Source: Trema orientale (lineage: Eukaryota > Streptophyta > Magnoliopsida > Rosales > Cannabaceae). From it: a stretch of DNA of 64,000 bases. The DNA lies in assembly GCA_002914845.1 (NCBI GenBank), contig JXTC01000104.1, positions 116,282-180,281 of the forward strand, given 5' to 3'. The translations under genes were made by a program, and so were the position numbers. Positions 22,134 to 34,899 of this stretch are shown here, one piece after another. Each line of letters begins with the position of its first letter. Positions within the stretch are counted from its first letter, which is position 1. The notes beneath the pieces were generated by a model. The model searched no databases. It saw only the letters and a program-made list of their open reading frames with translations, and had not been told where the DNA came from.

Positions 22134-24150
22134 GATAAATTCTAAACAAATACTTAAGTCTATAACTTAGATATCTAAAGTTTCACAAGCTCTGCTTTCT
22201 TGACCTTTTTCAATGAATCCCTCTGGTTGTTTCTTTTAGAAATATTCGTCAAGATTGCTATTTAGGAAAGCTATCTTGACGTCTGTTTACTATATCTCAT
22301 AATCAAGAGACACGACTACGGAAAAGAGTATAGGAATAGACTTGATCATAACAACAGAATAGACATTCTTTCTGTATATAATCCTTTTGCAACTAACTTG
22401 CCTTGAAAGTCTTTACTTTCCTGTCTATTCCTCTTTTTCTCTTATAGAGTAATTTACACCTAAAAGGTTTTACCCCTCCAAGTAGATCTATAAGATCTCA
22501 TATTTTGTTAGAGTACAAAGACTCTAATGTGGATTCTATTGCTTTTTGCCAGAGATCTATACCAACATCATCTATCATCTCTTTGTAGATAAAATAATCA
22601 GATTCTAGGTTATAGGACTCTCCTATTCTCAAATACCTATCAGATTGTCTCACAATCCTCCCACTACAATGAGAGTTCGATATATGTTGACTTTATAGTG
22701 ATTTATCCTTCCTAAGTGCTTACTCTATTCTATCTTTCATAGATAGGCTGATTACATCATCAGTTATTTCCTTAAGAAATAACTTACTTTGAGGTTAAAT
22801 ACATCATATAGTTTTCTCCCAAGTAAGAGACATTTGTTCTAACAAATACTTTCTTATTTTAGTACTATAGAAGTAACTCTCTTCTATTTCTTTTGGGTTT
22901 CCTATAAACAGATACAATTCAGATTGTTATTCCAACTTCGTCATTTTTCCTTTTGGCATGTACGCTGGACAGTCACAAATATGGGTATGACATAAACTAG
23001 CTTTATGTCCTTTTCATATTTTAAAATAGTGTCTTAGGTATTGACTTAGATGAAACTCTATTAGTAGGTAAATCACCGTCTCTAAGACATATCCCAAAAG
23101 ATTTTGTAATAATAAATAATTGAACAACAACTTAATCATAGCCAAAAGTTTTCATTGTTTGTGGGATATTCCTAAGAATTCTCTATAGAGGTATTCAACG
23201 CTTCGATCCAATTAATGTGTCTTTATGCTTTTCCTAATTACTTTTTGGTTTCCACTTTCAATTCTTTGAAACAATTCTTTGAATTTTTCGAAAGAATTCA
23301 ATTAGCAGTAACATTAGGAAAACATAATAAAATTTTGAATAATCATTCATAATGATATATTCAAAACCTCATTGGGCTTGATTGCTCAAGGGCCTACAGA
23401 CAACAATATATACTATTTTTAAAGATTCTTGTACTCTCGGTCTTTTCTAATAAGGACCTTTTAGTTATTTTACCTTCTAGATAGGATTCGTAGATTGGTG
23501 AATGTATGGCTTCTAACAAGTTTAGATGCCTATCCTTAACTAATCTTTGGATCATATTTAAGTTAATATAACCGAAGTACAAATATGTTTTATTCTTAGT
23601 ACTTACTCACTTTCTTATGATTAGATTTATCATGTTCAATCTCATCATTATTTGTATCATACAATGAGAATAATATAGGCTAAAAAAAATGTCATTTTGT
23701 ATAATTAAGAATACTATTCTTTCACATTGAAAATTTGTCGTTGAGACAAATAGAATAATATCATTTCATTAAATATGAAATAAAAATCAAATTTCTCTTA
23801 AATGCTTGACAATTTTTAATGTCCTAATTCATAAATTCATCAAATATGAATTTAAATATTTCTTATTTTATGTACTGACACTATAGCCATTGTAGTCCTT
23901 ACTCTTAGTGAATTTACCTTCACTAAACCCCTTGGTTTCCTGGAACCCATTGCAACAAATATATAAACATGGTTAATGATTCTTGAATCCTATCCAAGAT
24001 TCATTAAGTCATCCACTAAAATAAGTTAATGAACAATAAATTATTATTACCGTCTAATCAAGTATTGTATAGATGTCCATAACAATTTTCTTTCAATATC
24101 CTTTAGTGCTATATAGGAAGTATTTTCTTTTTAGCCAAGGATTAGAAAAT
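22134..24150 (-). pseudogene. Ty1/copia element C: GAG-pre-integrase, integrase and RT, heavily decayed
   Basis: Minus-strand reading gives GAG-pre-integrase (GYINLNMIQRLVKDRHLNLL with YLEGKITKRS; open frame 23394-23582), an integrase tail (IGNPKEIEESYFYS near 22880-22930), the linker RRSGRIVRQSDRYLRIGE near 22620-22680, and the start of RT (VKPFRCKLLYKRKRN near 22400-22480; VKIAFLNSNLDE and QPEGFIEKGQE near 22200-22300). Most of the integrase core, gag and the C-terminal half of RT plus RNase H are missing. It differs in family from copia B, which it abuts at the 26-bp repeat. The flanking inverted LTR at 24190-27424 is the likely 5' LTR of this element. Confidence 0.8.
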
Positions 24151-24189
24151 TCACCTTTAGCTACTTTAGCCCAGTGAAATTTAGCCTGG

Positions 24190-24752
24190 CTGAATAGGTA
24201 TTTTGAAATTTTTCTTGAAACTTCATAAAACAAAAACCTAGGATCGTTGATCTAACATAAAAAATTCATGGATCTTGATTTAGATAAAACCTAGAAGCGC
24301 TTCACAACCATTAAGCCTTCCTGTCTATTCTTTGGATCCTGTTGAATGATCCGATGTGTAGGCACCTTCTTGATTCCCAATAGGAGATGAGCAGATGATC
24401 CAGAAGATGCTCTTCCTTCTCCTTGACTGCACGTCCACGGCCATGGATATCTCCCCCTCAGTGGCCATGAACGGGCTCGGGATTTCCCCCACAGTAGCTC
24501 GGTTTTCTCACACTCTTTTTTTCTCTCAGTTTAATGCTAAGCACAGTTATTGTGCATGTAGTAGGCATGTGGCTTCTCTACAAAGGCTTAGGAGAACTTT
24601 TCTCTTAAGTATTAGAGTGATATATACCACAATGGGCTTATTGGGCTCAACTGACTATTCAATTAGTATCGGGCTATATGTGAGCTAGGCAGGGGACCCT
24701 ATAGATCCAAATAGTCTAAGCTCCAATGGACCAACTACATATAGTCATAATT
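24190..24752 (-). repeat. Outer LTR, 3' part (probable 5' LTR of copia C), interrupted
   Basis: In minus-strand orientation this matches the 3' part of the LTR at 24753-26400. Shared stretches are GATCTAACATAA near 24250 and the TTGGGAATCAAGAAGG- and GAATAGACAGGAAG-type words around 24320-24385. The left boundary is decayed and uncertain by up to 100 bp. The sequence resumes at 26401. Confidence 0.75.
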
Positions 24753-26400
24753 TGTTAGAATAATGTCCTATAAAGCAGTTTATTATTTAGATATTATAAA
24801 TTATATTTATCGGATTATTTGTTATCCATTTGTTATTAATAAATTCCATGTTATGAATTTTTATTTTATTTATATCCCATTGATATACATATAATGTGTA
24901 TGTTTATCTTATGCAAACATCTAAAGATTCCAAGACATGTAATGAGTAACAAAAACTTATTCGTATGATGAGTTCATATGTGGGAGACGTTATATTCTTT
25001 ATTTCATTATGTCTAAATTAAATTGTTCGCATTCTGCATATTGAAGATGGATTACTTTACTATGCCATAGAATGTAGTGTTGTCTATTTTCTTAATAAAC
25101 TCTTCAATTATCGAAGTGAGTCTTCGGATAGAAATACTAACGTGTTATAAGAAAGTTATAACAGCTTCGAACAGGACCGAGTGAATTAGAATTTAAGGTT
25201 AAGTGCCGTAACATAAATTTTTAATTTCACTAATCTAGCATATTGTAGAAAATCTTAATCCTAGTGATTAACGAACTTACTTTCACATGTTTTGTCTTTT
25301 TGAGTTACTAAAGGACTAAAACTGATTTATGGTTCGAACTCCGGTATCTTGGAAGATAAGGTCTATGAAATGTGTAGAACGTTTTTCATGATAGATGCGA
25401 TACATATAATATCACTTTGAGTTTTTTCAAGTACTTGGATAATATAAACCAGGGCCCCGGTATTCACTATGTGAATTTGACTGTGTTGGTATAAGCAGAT
25501 ACAAATACCGTAGTCAACTACTATCCATTAGATGAAAAATGGTAACTCAAAAGTAAATATGTACTAGAGGAGTAATATGGTAATTTCACCCCACTAGTAC
25601 GGCATTACATTGTGGGTACGTCTGTAGGTATAGTATATGCTAAATGGATCAAGCTAATTATTTGATAATAAGCTTCACAGAAAATAAATAATATTTAGTC
25701 CAAGAGTTCAATATTGGGCCTATAGTGGTGTGCCCTAATAATAATGGACAAGGCCCAATTATAATTATGAGTTAATTTTGATTGTGGGCATATGGTCCAT
25801 TGGAGCATGGGCTTTATGGATCCATCTGGTCCCCTGTCTTGCTCAAATTAAGGCCCAATAGTTATTTGATGATCACTTGAGCCCAACAAGCCCAATAAGT
25901 CCATTAGGGTTTATTAATCTCTCTATAGTTAAGAGAAAAATTCTCTAACCACACAGATTATGAGTTACAGTGAAACACACCTGAGAGGAGAGTGTTCCAC
26001 GCATAACAGAGAGAAACGGGGAGTAGAAAAAATCGGGCAAGCCTGAGATTCACCATCATTCGTGTTTTCAGCCATTCTGGAGAAAACGGTTCGAGGAGAT
26101 TATCTACTTATTTGTCTGCGGATCTCTTTGTTGGGAATCAAGAAGGTGACCACTCACCGGATCAATCAAACAGTTTTCAAGAATAGACAGGAAGACGAGA
26201 AGGTTGTGGAGCGAATCCAGGTATTGTTCTTATCTAGATCAAGAGTTAATTTATGTTAGATCACGATCCGAAATATTTTGTAAGGAAAAAATTTTAAACG
26301 ACCAATTCCGCTGCGTTTCTAGATTTTACAAAACTATGGTATTCTTGAAAATGATTTTATGAAAATATTTTCTGGAATTTTGTTCCAACGACTACCAGCA
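24753..26400 (+). mobile_element. Solo copia LTR inserted into an LTR of the same family
   Basis: This 1648-bp LTR begins TGTTAGAATAATG and ends ACTACCAGCA, flanked by the 5-bp duplication TAATT (24748-24752, 26401-26405). It is the reverse complement of the two LTR pieces on either side, aligned head-to-head. No internal region is present, so it is a solo LTR. The open frames inside (such as 26062-26259) are not conserved coding sequence. Confidence 0.85.
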
Positions 26401-27424
26401 TAATTAACTCTTAATTATGATTGGGCCTTGTCTATTAATATTGGGGCACTCCACTACAGGCCTAATATTGCACTCCTAGACTAAATGTCATATATTTTCT
26501 ATGAGGCTAATAAACACTTTAATTGACTTGATCCATTTAGCATATACTATACATACAGATATAACCCCGATGCAATGCCGTACTAATGAGGTAAAATTAC
26601 CGTATTACCCCTCTAGTACATATTTACTTTTGAGTTACCATTTTTTATCTAATAGATAATAATTGACTACAGTGTTTGTAACTGCCCATACAAACACAGT
26701 CAAATTCACAAAGTGAATATCTGGCGCCTGGTTTTTTATTATCCAAGTCCTTGAAAAAAACTCAAAGTGATATTATATGCATAGTGTCCAAATCTTGAAG
26801 GGCATTCTCGTCAATTCACGAATCTTATCTTCCAAGATACCAGAGTTCGAACCATATAATCGGAACTAGTCCTTTAATAAGTCAAAAAGATAAAACTCAT
26901 GAAAGTAAGTCTGACAATCACTAGGATAAAGATAATCTTGCAATAGTACTAGATTAGTGAAAGATAGAATATTGAGTTACGGTACTTAACCTCAAATTCT
27001 ATTTTCACTTGGTCCAGTTCAATGCACTTATAACTTTCTTCTAACGTACTAGTGTTTCTATCCGAAGTCAGACACTTCGATGATTGGAGACTTCATCAAT
27101 CCCGTTGAAATAGACAACACTACATTCTATGGCAAAATAAAGTATTCCATCTTTATTTAAAGAATGTGAACTCTTTATTTAGACATAATAAAATAAAGAA
27201 TTTAGTCTCCCACATGTGAACACTTCACATGAATAATTCTTTATTACTCATTATTAGTCATGGAAATTCTTAGACATTTGTATAATAGAAAATATAAACA
27301 TCACATGTATATAATTGGAACATAATATGGAATTTATTAATAATAAATAGATAACACTTAAATCCTATAAACATTATTTGAAATCCTAAACAAAAAAACT
27401 GCTTTCTAGGGCATATTTCCAACA
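26401..27424 (-). repeat. Outer LTR, 5' part (probable 5' LTR of copia C)
   Basis: Read on the minus strand it starts at 27424 with TGTTGGAAATATGCCCTAGA, a familiar plant copia LTR start, and runs parallel to 24753-25760 (shared GAATGTAGTGTTGTCTATTT near 27110-27130). It joins the 24190-24752 piece after removal of the inserted LTR and one TAATT. It truncates the LINE at 27425. Confidence 0.8.
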
Positions 27425-30142
27425 CACATTTCTCTCGAGACAACAGAGAAGTGGAGTCATGAAAATACTTACCGTTTAAAATGCGGGCTGCTAAAGACTC
27501 CGAGTTTTGGATAATATGCCACGCTTGTTTAGACACCAATGCTTGGTTGGACAAGTGAAGTTCCCAAAATCCTAACCACCCTAAACATTTAGGAAGACAC
27601 AACTTCTCCCATCTTTCCCAAGCCAATTTCGGCTCACCATTGGAAGAGCCCCACCAAAACTGAGTAACAATTGAGTGCAACTCATCACATAAAGACACAT
27701 GGACCTTAAAAATGCTCATGAGATAGTTGGGACTAGCCTTTAAGATAGATTTGATCAGAACCTCCCATCCACTAGCAGAAAAAAGTCCATGCTTTCAGCC
27801 ATGTACTCTTTTCCAAACACGATCTTAACTATAGTAAAAGTTTGATATTTATTCTACCCCACAACTGTAGGCTGCTCAAGATATGTATCATGTGAAACAA
27901 TACCATGGATGCCCAAAATATCCAACAACACCTCTTTATCCACTTCCATCATATTGGGACTAAAGGTAATCGCAAATTTTTTAAAATTAATGCATTGACC
28001 CAAAGCTCTTTCATAGGCCAATAAAATGCTCTTAATGGCCCTATAATCACCCAAAAAAGCTCCTGCAAAAATAATTGAAACATCTACAAAGAAGAGGTGA
28101 CTTACTTGAGGACCAAAATGTGAGCAAGTCATACCTATGAGTTAACCATTGACTTCTGCATCTTGAAGGAGTAAGGAGAAAGCCTCAGCATATAGAAGAA
28201 ACGGATACAGGGAAAGGGAACATCCCTGTCTAAGACCCTGAATAGGCACTACATGTCCCTCAATTAGCCTGTTAAGACAAAAAGAAAATTTGAAAGTAGA
28301 GATACAGTCCTAAACTAGTGAAACCCAATAAGGTGGAAAATTCATACACCCTATAATCTGTCTGACGAAACACTACTTAGCCTGGTCATAGGCCTTACTC
28401 ATGTCGAGTTTTAAAGCTATAAAATCTATCCTATCATTTGACATTTTACGGAGAGAGTAAAGAAGCTCAAAGGAGGCTACAATATTATCTGTTATTAATC
28501 TTCTAGAGACAAAGTCACTTTGACTATTAGAAATTAAACTCGGTAAAACCCGCTATAACCTATTCGCCATTATTTTCGTAACCAACTTATAAATAACATT
28601 ACACAAACTTACTGGATGAAAATCGTCTACTTTTTCTAGAATATCTTCTTATGGATTAAGACAATATTAGTAGTATTTGCCTTCCTCATCGATTTTCTAG
28701 AATTCAAGTCCCCCAACACTGTACTAATCACTTTTAGTCCCACAATCTCCCAAGTCTTTTTGGTAAAAGATAGCATAAAAGCCATTTGGACCAGCCATTT
28801 TAGTAGGTCCTATAGAACTCAGGGACTGAACAACTTCTTCTTCGGAAAAAGGATTATTCAACCAATCAACCTCCATAGACGATAAACCTACGCAAGAATA
28901 TGCCTAGTTACAATCCACATGTAAGCCTGAGAAGGATTATTAGATTTTAACATGGTTGCAGAATAATGCTTCAAGACCCCTACCAATGCAATGTGCTCCT
29001 CAACTCAGTTTCCATGACTATCTTAGATATGGGAAATCTCATTTTTCTGCTTTTGACTACAAGATTTAGAATGAAAAAACCTGGTGTTGCGATCCCCTTC
29101 TGTAAGCCAATCAGTCTGAGAGTGTTGACGCCAGTACAGTTCTTCAACATACAAAAGAACCTCAATTTCCTTCTCCAAATTCTTAGCTTGTAACATATAA
29201 CTTGGAAGAACTGAATCTGAATTTAAGAGCTTGAATTTATCTTGGCGTTCTTTCAAATTTTTTCTCCAATGACCGAATTTTTCACTACTCCACCTCTTCA
29301 AAATACCTTCACAACCCTCCAATTGAACCAAAAGCAGCCCCAATTGTCTCGAATTAACTCTTTGCATTCTTGTTCATTTAACCAAAATGGTTCTAATCGA
29401 AAAAGGTGAATACCAAAATTTCTACCTTGCTCCCGAATCCGATCCTTCTTCAACCAAAGGAGAATTGGATGATGATCTGACCAGGAAAAGTCCAAATGAT
29501 CAACCATAGCCCAAGAAAAAACATCCCTCCAGTCTTCATTACAAACAAACCTGTCAAGTTGTTCCTGGACATTAGCCTTTCCATCTCTTTTATTATTCCA
29601 GGTGATCAGGGGACTATTGAACCCTAGGTCTACAAGTTCATAATCAGCCAAAGCCAACTGAAAATCAATAATCGACTTCATCTGTCTATCTGAACCACCC
29701 ACCTTCTAAACTAGTGAAGCAATTCCGTTAAAGTCCCCACCACAAACCCAAGGTCTAGTAGACAAACTTTTTAATCTATGCATAAGATCCCAAGAAAAAT
29801 GTTGGTTACTTGCCTTTGGATTACTGTTGAAAGCAGTGAAATGCCAAGCCAGACTCCTCTCTGAACTAAATTCTGCATCAATATGACCCATAGAATAAGA
29901 CTGAATAGCTATATCAATATCCTCATTCCAAAGTAACATTAGGCCATACTTCTACCAACACAAACCACCACAAAAACTCCAGAAAAACTAAGCCGAAATT
30001 TAATATTATTTGCCCAGCTACCAGACAGTCTAGTTTTGGACAAAAAAACTAGACAAGGGGAAACTTTGCAGACTATTTCACTCAAAGCATTAAACATACG
30101 AGTATTCCCCAAAACTTGTACGTTCCATGAAGGGCAACTCAT
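27425..30142 (-). pseudogene. Plant L1-type LINE ORF2: endonuclease, reverse transcriptase, C-terminal region
   Basis: Minus-strand pieces from 30142 read the apurinic-type endonuclease: SWNVQVLGNTR at the start, RPWVCGGDFNGI (29706-29939), then WAMVDHLDFSWSDHHPILLW within 29298-29702, which contains the conserved SDHHP. Next comes RT, with DFIALKLDMSKAYD near 28390-28440, IQGLRQGCSLS near 28210-28250 and SHLFFVDVSIIF at 28050-28100. The catalytic FADD is changed to FVDV there. The C-terminal SKQAWHIIQNSESLAARILN (27270-27719) matches the reverse-transcriptase zinc-binding region of plant LINEs. The coding sequence stops abruptly at 27425, where a copia LTR begins, so the 3' UTR and tail are absent. 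Many stops; non-functional. Confidence 0.9.
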
Positions 30143-31749
30143 TGGACCTGGCGATCTTTCTGAGCAGGATTCACCAATTTAGAGCACCTTCCCTCCGAAT
30201 CATCTAGCTCCACATTCTTCATCAATCTATGCTTGACACTTAGAGCCTGATATGTGTTTCTAGTAAGAACTCTTTTCCCAGCCCCTTGAGGATTCATTTG
30301 GCTTATCTTGCTAGGAGAAACCACATTAAGAAACTGTTTATGTCGAGGACTAATCATCAAAACTCCTTTTTTCAGACTACTCTTTTTAAATTTTTGACGG
30401 GTACATTTAGTTTTCTCTTTGATTCCTTCTTTAGATATCCTTAAAAGATTTCTTTAAAATGCCCCCCCCCCCCCCCCCAAAACATGACAATCCTCATCCG
30501 AGAACAACTGTTCTTTAGCATTTGCTCTATCCTTGCTAGCTTTAGAAATCGTCTCCATATCGATTCCCAAATTGTGATTATCAGTCGAATAGCAAATCGT
30601 TGCGTCCTTAACCATGTCTGCTCCAAACAAATCAATAAGTTACAGCATAGTAGTTTCCTATGCCCGATTATCGTTCACTAGTGGTACTACCAATTTAGAC
30701 GTGTCAACTGCCCTAAAATCTACTAAATCATCTTCTGCCACATTCATAACAGTATCCATGTCATTTTTAGGTTCAAGCCTCACTAAATTCTCAGTCACCC
30801 TGTTAGACACAACCTTGGCACTAGCCTTATTCTCTAACTCCATGGCCATCTCCTCCTCATATTTCTGAAGCTCTCCAATGTGTACTTGATTTTCAGAATC
30901 AAAGCCCAACCCCTTTCCTTCAAAATCAGGTCAGACACCGGGTTATACCGCTTGCTACTCGACGTTGATCCCACAGCATGTTGAAATTTCTTTTCGGCTC
31001 CTAAACTTTTCCAGACAAATTAAGAGCCTTAAGCCATGGACCAAAAACATAGAACCCTAGATGCCGACTGAGAAGAATTTTCCTCAACTTTCTCTGGACA
31101 ATCCCGCTCTCTATGACCAATCAAAACACACTCGAAACAGAAATCAGGCACTCTCATATTTGAGTAAAAGAGAAACCATCCTTCCTACCTCATCCATGAA
31201 ACAACAAAGCCCCTTACGTAACGGTTGTGAAACATCAATTTTAACCCTAACCTTCATTAGAGAGCCACGAACATGAGCTACCTCCAACTCACCAATAATC
31301 TGTGCTAGAAACTTAGCACAGTTCTCGTTCATGCAACAAATCAGCACGTTGTAGATATGAATGCAAAACACAACTAAATCAAAGTTCATCCAAGTAATCT
31401 CTCATGTACCTGTTGGTTTGATTAACAAGAGTAATTGTTTCTCATAGACCTAAGGCACTCCTGCCAAAACCCGATTCCTACCATCCATGCCACCAAAATG
31501 GAACAAGAAAAGATTATTGAAACCCAATTGTTCGATCTGATAACCCTTAGGTATTCACCAAATAGCCTTAAAAGTCCCTTCCAAACCATCATTCCTTGAC
31601 AATCGATTCCCCAACACCTTCCCAATTAGGCACCGATCCATTTTCCCTTGACCTTTTTGCGAAACTTCAGTAGAAATATGGACAATCGACCCATCTTGAT
31701 CGTCTAAATTAAGACTCTCACACATCGAATAAATCTCTTCCAAATCCAT
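30139..31749 (-). pseudogene. Plant LINE ORF1: DUF4283 domain and degenerate zinc knuckle
   Basis: Starting at the ATG at 31749, the minus strand reads MDLEEIYSMCESLNL, then DRCLIGKVLGNRLSRNDGLE, a pattern typical of the DUF4283 domain of plant LINE ORF1. IGELEVAHVRGSLMKVRVKI (31144-31389) and a knuckle-like region ending RAGLSRES around 31070-31140 follow. The tail is charged and ends in QKDRQVQ. Its stop TGA (30139-30141) overlaps the ORF2 ATG (30140-30142) as ATGA. Several stops and shifts interrupt it. ORF1 proteins of this family bind RNA, by family knowledge. Confidence 0.8.
30462..30478. repeat. 17-base C homopolymer
   Basis: An uninterrupted C run lies in the LINE ORF1 region, reading as Gly codons on the minus strand. 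It is the second long C run of the window. Confidence 0.9.
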
Positions 31750-32019
31750 ACCGAGATGCCATCAACAGATATGAAACCTCACTACAAACTGTCTCACTGA
31801 GGAAGATGACAGAAAAAAATCACCCAAAGGATGATATTAGGGTACCCACTCAGACTCTCATAGAGAGAGACATAAGAGGATACTGCAAAGAACAATGTTA
31901 CGTAAGCAGCGATCAAATATATTAAAGATAATAACCACCTACGTACATTTAATAAAAATATGTAGACTTAATCTCCTTGAACATGCAAGCAAAGATACAA
32001 GTTATTCGTTATTGATGAT
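31750..32019 (-). other. LINE 5' leader and junction
   Basis: About 100-150 bp upstream of ORF1 may be the LINE 5' untranslated region. From about 31890 the sequence becomes A+T-rich flanking DNA. No target duplication can be paired because the LINE 3' end is missing. Confidence 0.4.
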
Positions 32020-33690
32020 TTGAAAATAGAAATCAAGACATAAGCATATAGAAAATAAGAGATAATCCATAAAAGAGATAACGAACTCTACTAAAGGGAC
32101 ACAATAAAACTTCACATAAGGGAGAGAATAAACACTATAAAAGGGAGACAATATATTGATTTTTTTATCAGATTATTTTGAAGAGTACCATAGGTTTCTC
32201 CGGGCCAATGATTCATGATAGAAGCTTTATAGAGATGGTTTAAAGCACTAAGTGGAATGGAACCTGCGATCACAAGAAGGACTAATAAAACTATGTAATC
32301 AACCAGTAATTCTATCAAGAAAAGTTCAGCTAAAATAATCCACACAACAATACATGCGAAGAGAGAAAAAGAGAGACAGAGAAAGAGAGTTAGAGAAAGG
32401 GGTTCCAAATCATCGTATTTAGTACTTTATTCAAGACATAATAGTATAATTATGTTTAATATGTCATTTCATGAATAATTATTTACACGGCAAGAAGAAG
32501 AAGCATCTAAATGAAACTCACAAAAGAGTTGTAAAATATTAGGCATTTTCTCATAAATTGTTTGAGTAATTATATACAAATTACAAATGCAAATCAAAAT
32601 ATAAATCAAAAATATCCTAAAACAAATTTCAGCCTCAAATCAAGAAATAGAATCTTCATTATTAAAAATAGAAGAACTACTAAATATATGATACAGAGTC
32701 AACTCAATAAATAGAAAATACACAAATAATAAATAAAGTTATTTATTTTCTCCTAAAACTCATAGATCTTAATTAAGTTGGTTTCTAAGAGAATACCCCT
32801 CCCACATCACATCTTGGTGTTTCGGGTGTATCTCTCGGCGGTTCTTGTGTAACAGCAGAGAAAAATAATATAAATTAAAGTTGAGAGTAGTCCCAGCCCC
32901 AATCTTCTTCCTCGTGTGCGAAAAGCTCCTCCGTTCTTCTCCCTCAAAAACTGGTGATAGACTTGAAATATTGAGGGAAACTGGTAGGATTTTTAAAGAG
33001 AAAAAGAGAGGAAAGGGAAGTCAACATGAGAAACCCAACAATCCATTTTTAATTTTTTGTCAAACCCATTTTCTAGGTTTTCAAACCCAAGCCCTGTTGC
33101 CTTTGCCGCTCTCTCGCAGTGGCCAGACTTGAGTACCAATCCGACTCGTTGCCAACTAAGGATTTCTTTTTGAGAGCTTTTTGTTATAGTTTGTGGATTT
33201 TTTCTACACGCTTGCTATTCATCTTCTTCTTTGGATACTGTTACTGCAAGAAAAAAAAATTGGAACGATAAAAAAAAGATTAGCATGGCCTTGCGCAAGG
33301 ATTACATGCACAAATTGAGAAAAGCCTATTTACTTAATATTTAAGTGTTAGTATAGTAAAGTAAAGATAATACTGCAGAGAAAAAAAGTAATAAAATTAC
33401 TAGATGCAAAGAATATTTTGATTATAAATGATATTTAGCATTTTTCTTTCTAGCAAACAAAAAATATTTACAACTTTTCTCCGAAAAATTACACGCTCAA
33501 ACAAGTTAGGAACTTTTTAAGATGTATTTAATTGCATACTTCACTCATGTGCTTTTGGCTTAATGCCCATGTATTTCTATAGATCAAATAAATAGTAGTA
33601 TTTCTAGTTTCAGAGGCAAGTAAGACCCTCTAAGCGAAAAGTAACAAATAAAGTATCTCCAAAATATATACACACACATATGTATATATA
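32020..33690 (+). repeat. AT-rich repeat unit, copy 1, with U6 pseudogene
   Basis: This 1.67-kb unit is colinear with 36140-39085 (minus the inserted LTR), and its first part with 33895-34465. Shared landmarks are the GGCAAGAAGAAGAAGCATCT stretch near 32490, TTCTCGGCGGTTCTTGTGTA-like sequence near 32835, AAACCCAAGCCC near 33080, the U6-like segment, and TTTTGGCTTAATGCCCAT near 33550. No transposase, LTR or terminal repeat is recognised. Its open frames (such as 32112-32408 minus and 32881-33132 plus) are not clearly preserved in the other copies. Confidence 0.8.
33256..33326 (+). pseudogene. U6 snRNA pseudogene fragment (copy 1)
   Basis: The segment matches plant U6 snRNA from AAAATTGGAACGATA through AGATTAGCATGGCC, GCGCAAGGAT and GCACAAAT to GAGAAA near the U6 3' end, with several substitutions and small deletions. 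The 5' stem-loop is missing. There is no upstream sequence element or TATA box at U6-gene spacing, so it is not a functional U6 gene. Confidence 0.85.
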
Positions 33691-33894
33691 TATCCCTATT
33701 TTGTTTTCTGGACCTTTGGGTTTTCCAAGAAAAGAAAAGGTCACAACTACATCCTGATTTTTGGCACCCATTATCAGTTAATGAATTTTTTTTTCATATA
33801 AAGTTAATAACAATAATGGCCCCCTGAATTATACTCAATGTACCACCTTGGTGCACGAATTTTTAGCTTACATAGTAATGACCTCTGAATTATG
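33691..33894. other. AT-rich spacer
   Basis: A+T-rich spacer between repeat copies, with a (TA)n-type stretch near 33670-33700. No feature is recognised. Confidence 0.4.
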
Positions 33895-34465
33895 CAATTT
33901 TAACATAATTCAAGACATAAGTATAGATAAAATAAGAGATAATTCAAAGAGGATATAATAAACTCTACTAAAGGGAGATAATAAAACTCCAAAAAAGTGA
34001 GACAATAAACTCTACAAAAGGGAGACAATATATTAATTTTTTTTCGCAGATTATCTGTAAGTGCACCATAGGTTCCTCTGGGCTTGCGATTCTTGACAAA
34101 AGCGTTATGGAGATGGTTAAACTATTAAGTAGAATAGACATGCGATCCCAAGAAGGACTAATAAAACTTTGCAATCAATCAATAATTCTTTCAAGAAAAG
34201 TTCAACCAAAATAATCCATACAACAATACATGCATATTTTATTTACATACTTTTGAAGTTCATAGTTGAAAATTTAAAAGAGAGAGAGAGAGAGAGGGTA
34301 CCAAGTCATCGTATTTAGTACTCTCTTCAAGAAACAATAGTATAATTATCTTTAATATGTCGTTTCTTTAATAATTAAATACATAGCAAGAAGAAGAAGC
34401 ATCTAGATGAAACTCACAAAAGAGTTATAAAATATTGGGCATTTTCTCATATATTGTACGAGTAA
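33895..34465 (+). repeat. Repeat unit, copy 2, 5' part only
   Basis: The sequence parallels 32020-32575, including CAATATATTGATTTTTTT-like, AAGAAGGACTAATAAAACT and GGCAAGAAGAAGAAGCATCT-like stretches. It ends shortly after TTTTCTCATA near 34450. It contains a (GA)n microsatellite at about 34278-34298. The U6-containing 3' part is absent. Confidence 0.7.
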
Positions 34466-34899
34466 TTATACACTATGGACATCGTGGTTCCTACCATTAG
34501 GTCGAGTTCTCTTGTGTTTTATTAAGGAGAGTATTCTACAAACGAAGATAGAATATCTTCTCAAGCCTTGTATGCTCAATGTGATATAAATAAAGAAGTT
34601 TATTTCTAATATATATGTGAATAAAAAGAGATGCATGCAAGTATAATGGAGGGATATAAACAAAGTAAACGAGCATCCATGTACGAGAAATATTGTAACT
34701 TCACGTAAATAAGAGCAACTATAGTCATTAGTGTTTGAGAAAATGGAATAAATAAGTTCCCCAATGCATTATTATCATGGAAAAATATTAGGTTCTTAAT
34801 TTAACCATAAGACAACAAAGAACAAATGACTTAATCATTTGTAAAATAAACAGATATTTTCACTTATGTCTTGGAAAAGAGTTTGTGAGTACATTAGGA
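34466..34899. other. AT-rich sequence with no recognised feature
   Basis: Nothing recognisable is seen on either strand. The short open frame 34466-34663 (minus) has no family features. Confidence 0.4.

Noticed and set aside
24395..24688. A 97-codon plus-strand open frame (MIQKMLFLLLDCTST start).
   Set aside because: It is antisense to an LTR of a copia family and not conserved in the inner LTR copy.
32803..33326. TCCCACATCA upstream of the U6-like segment suggested a plant snRNA promoter element.
   Set aside because: It lies about 450 bp away instead of about 70 bp, with no TATA box at the proper spacing and a truncated U6, so it is not a working gene.
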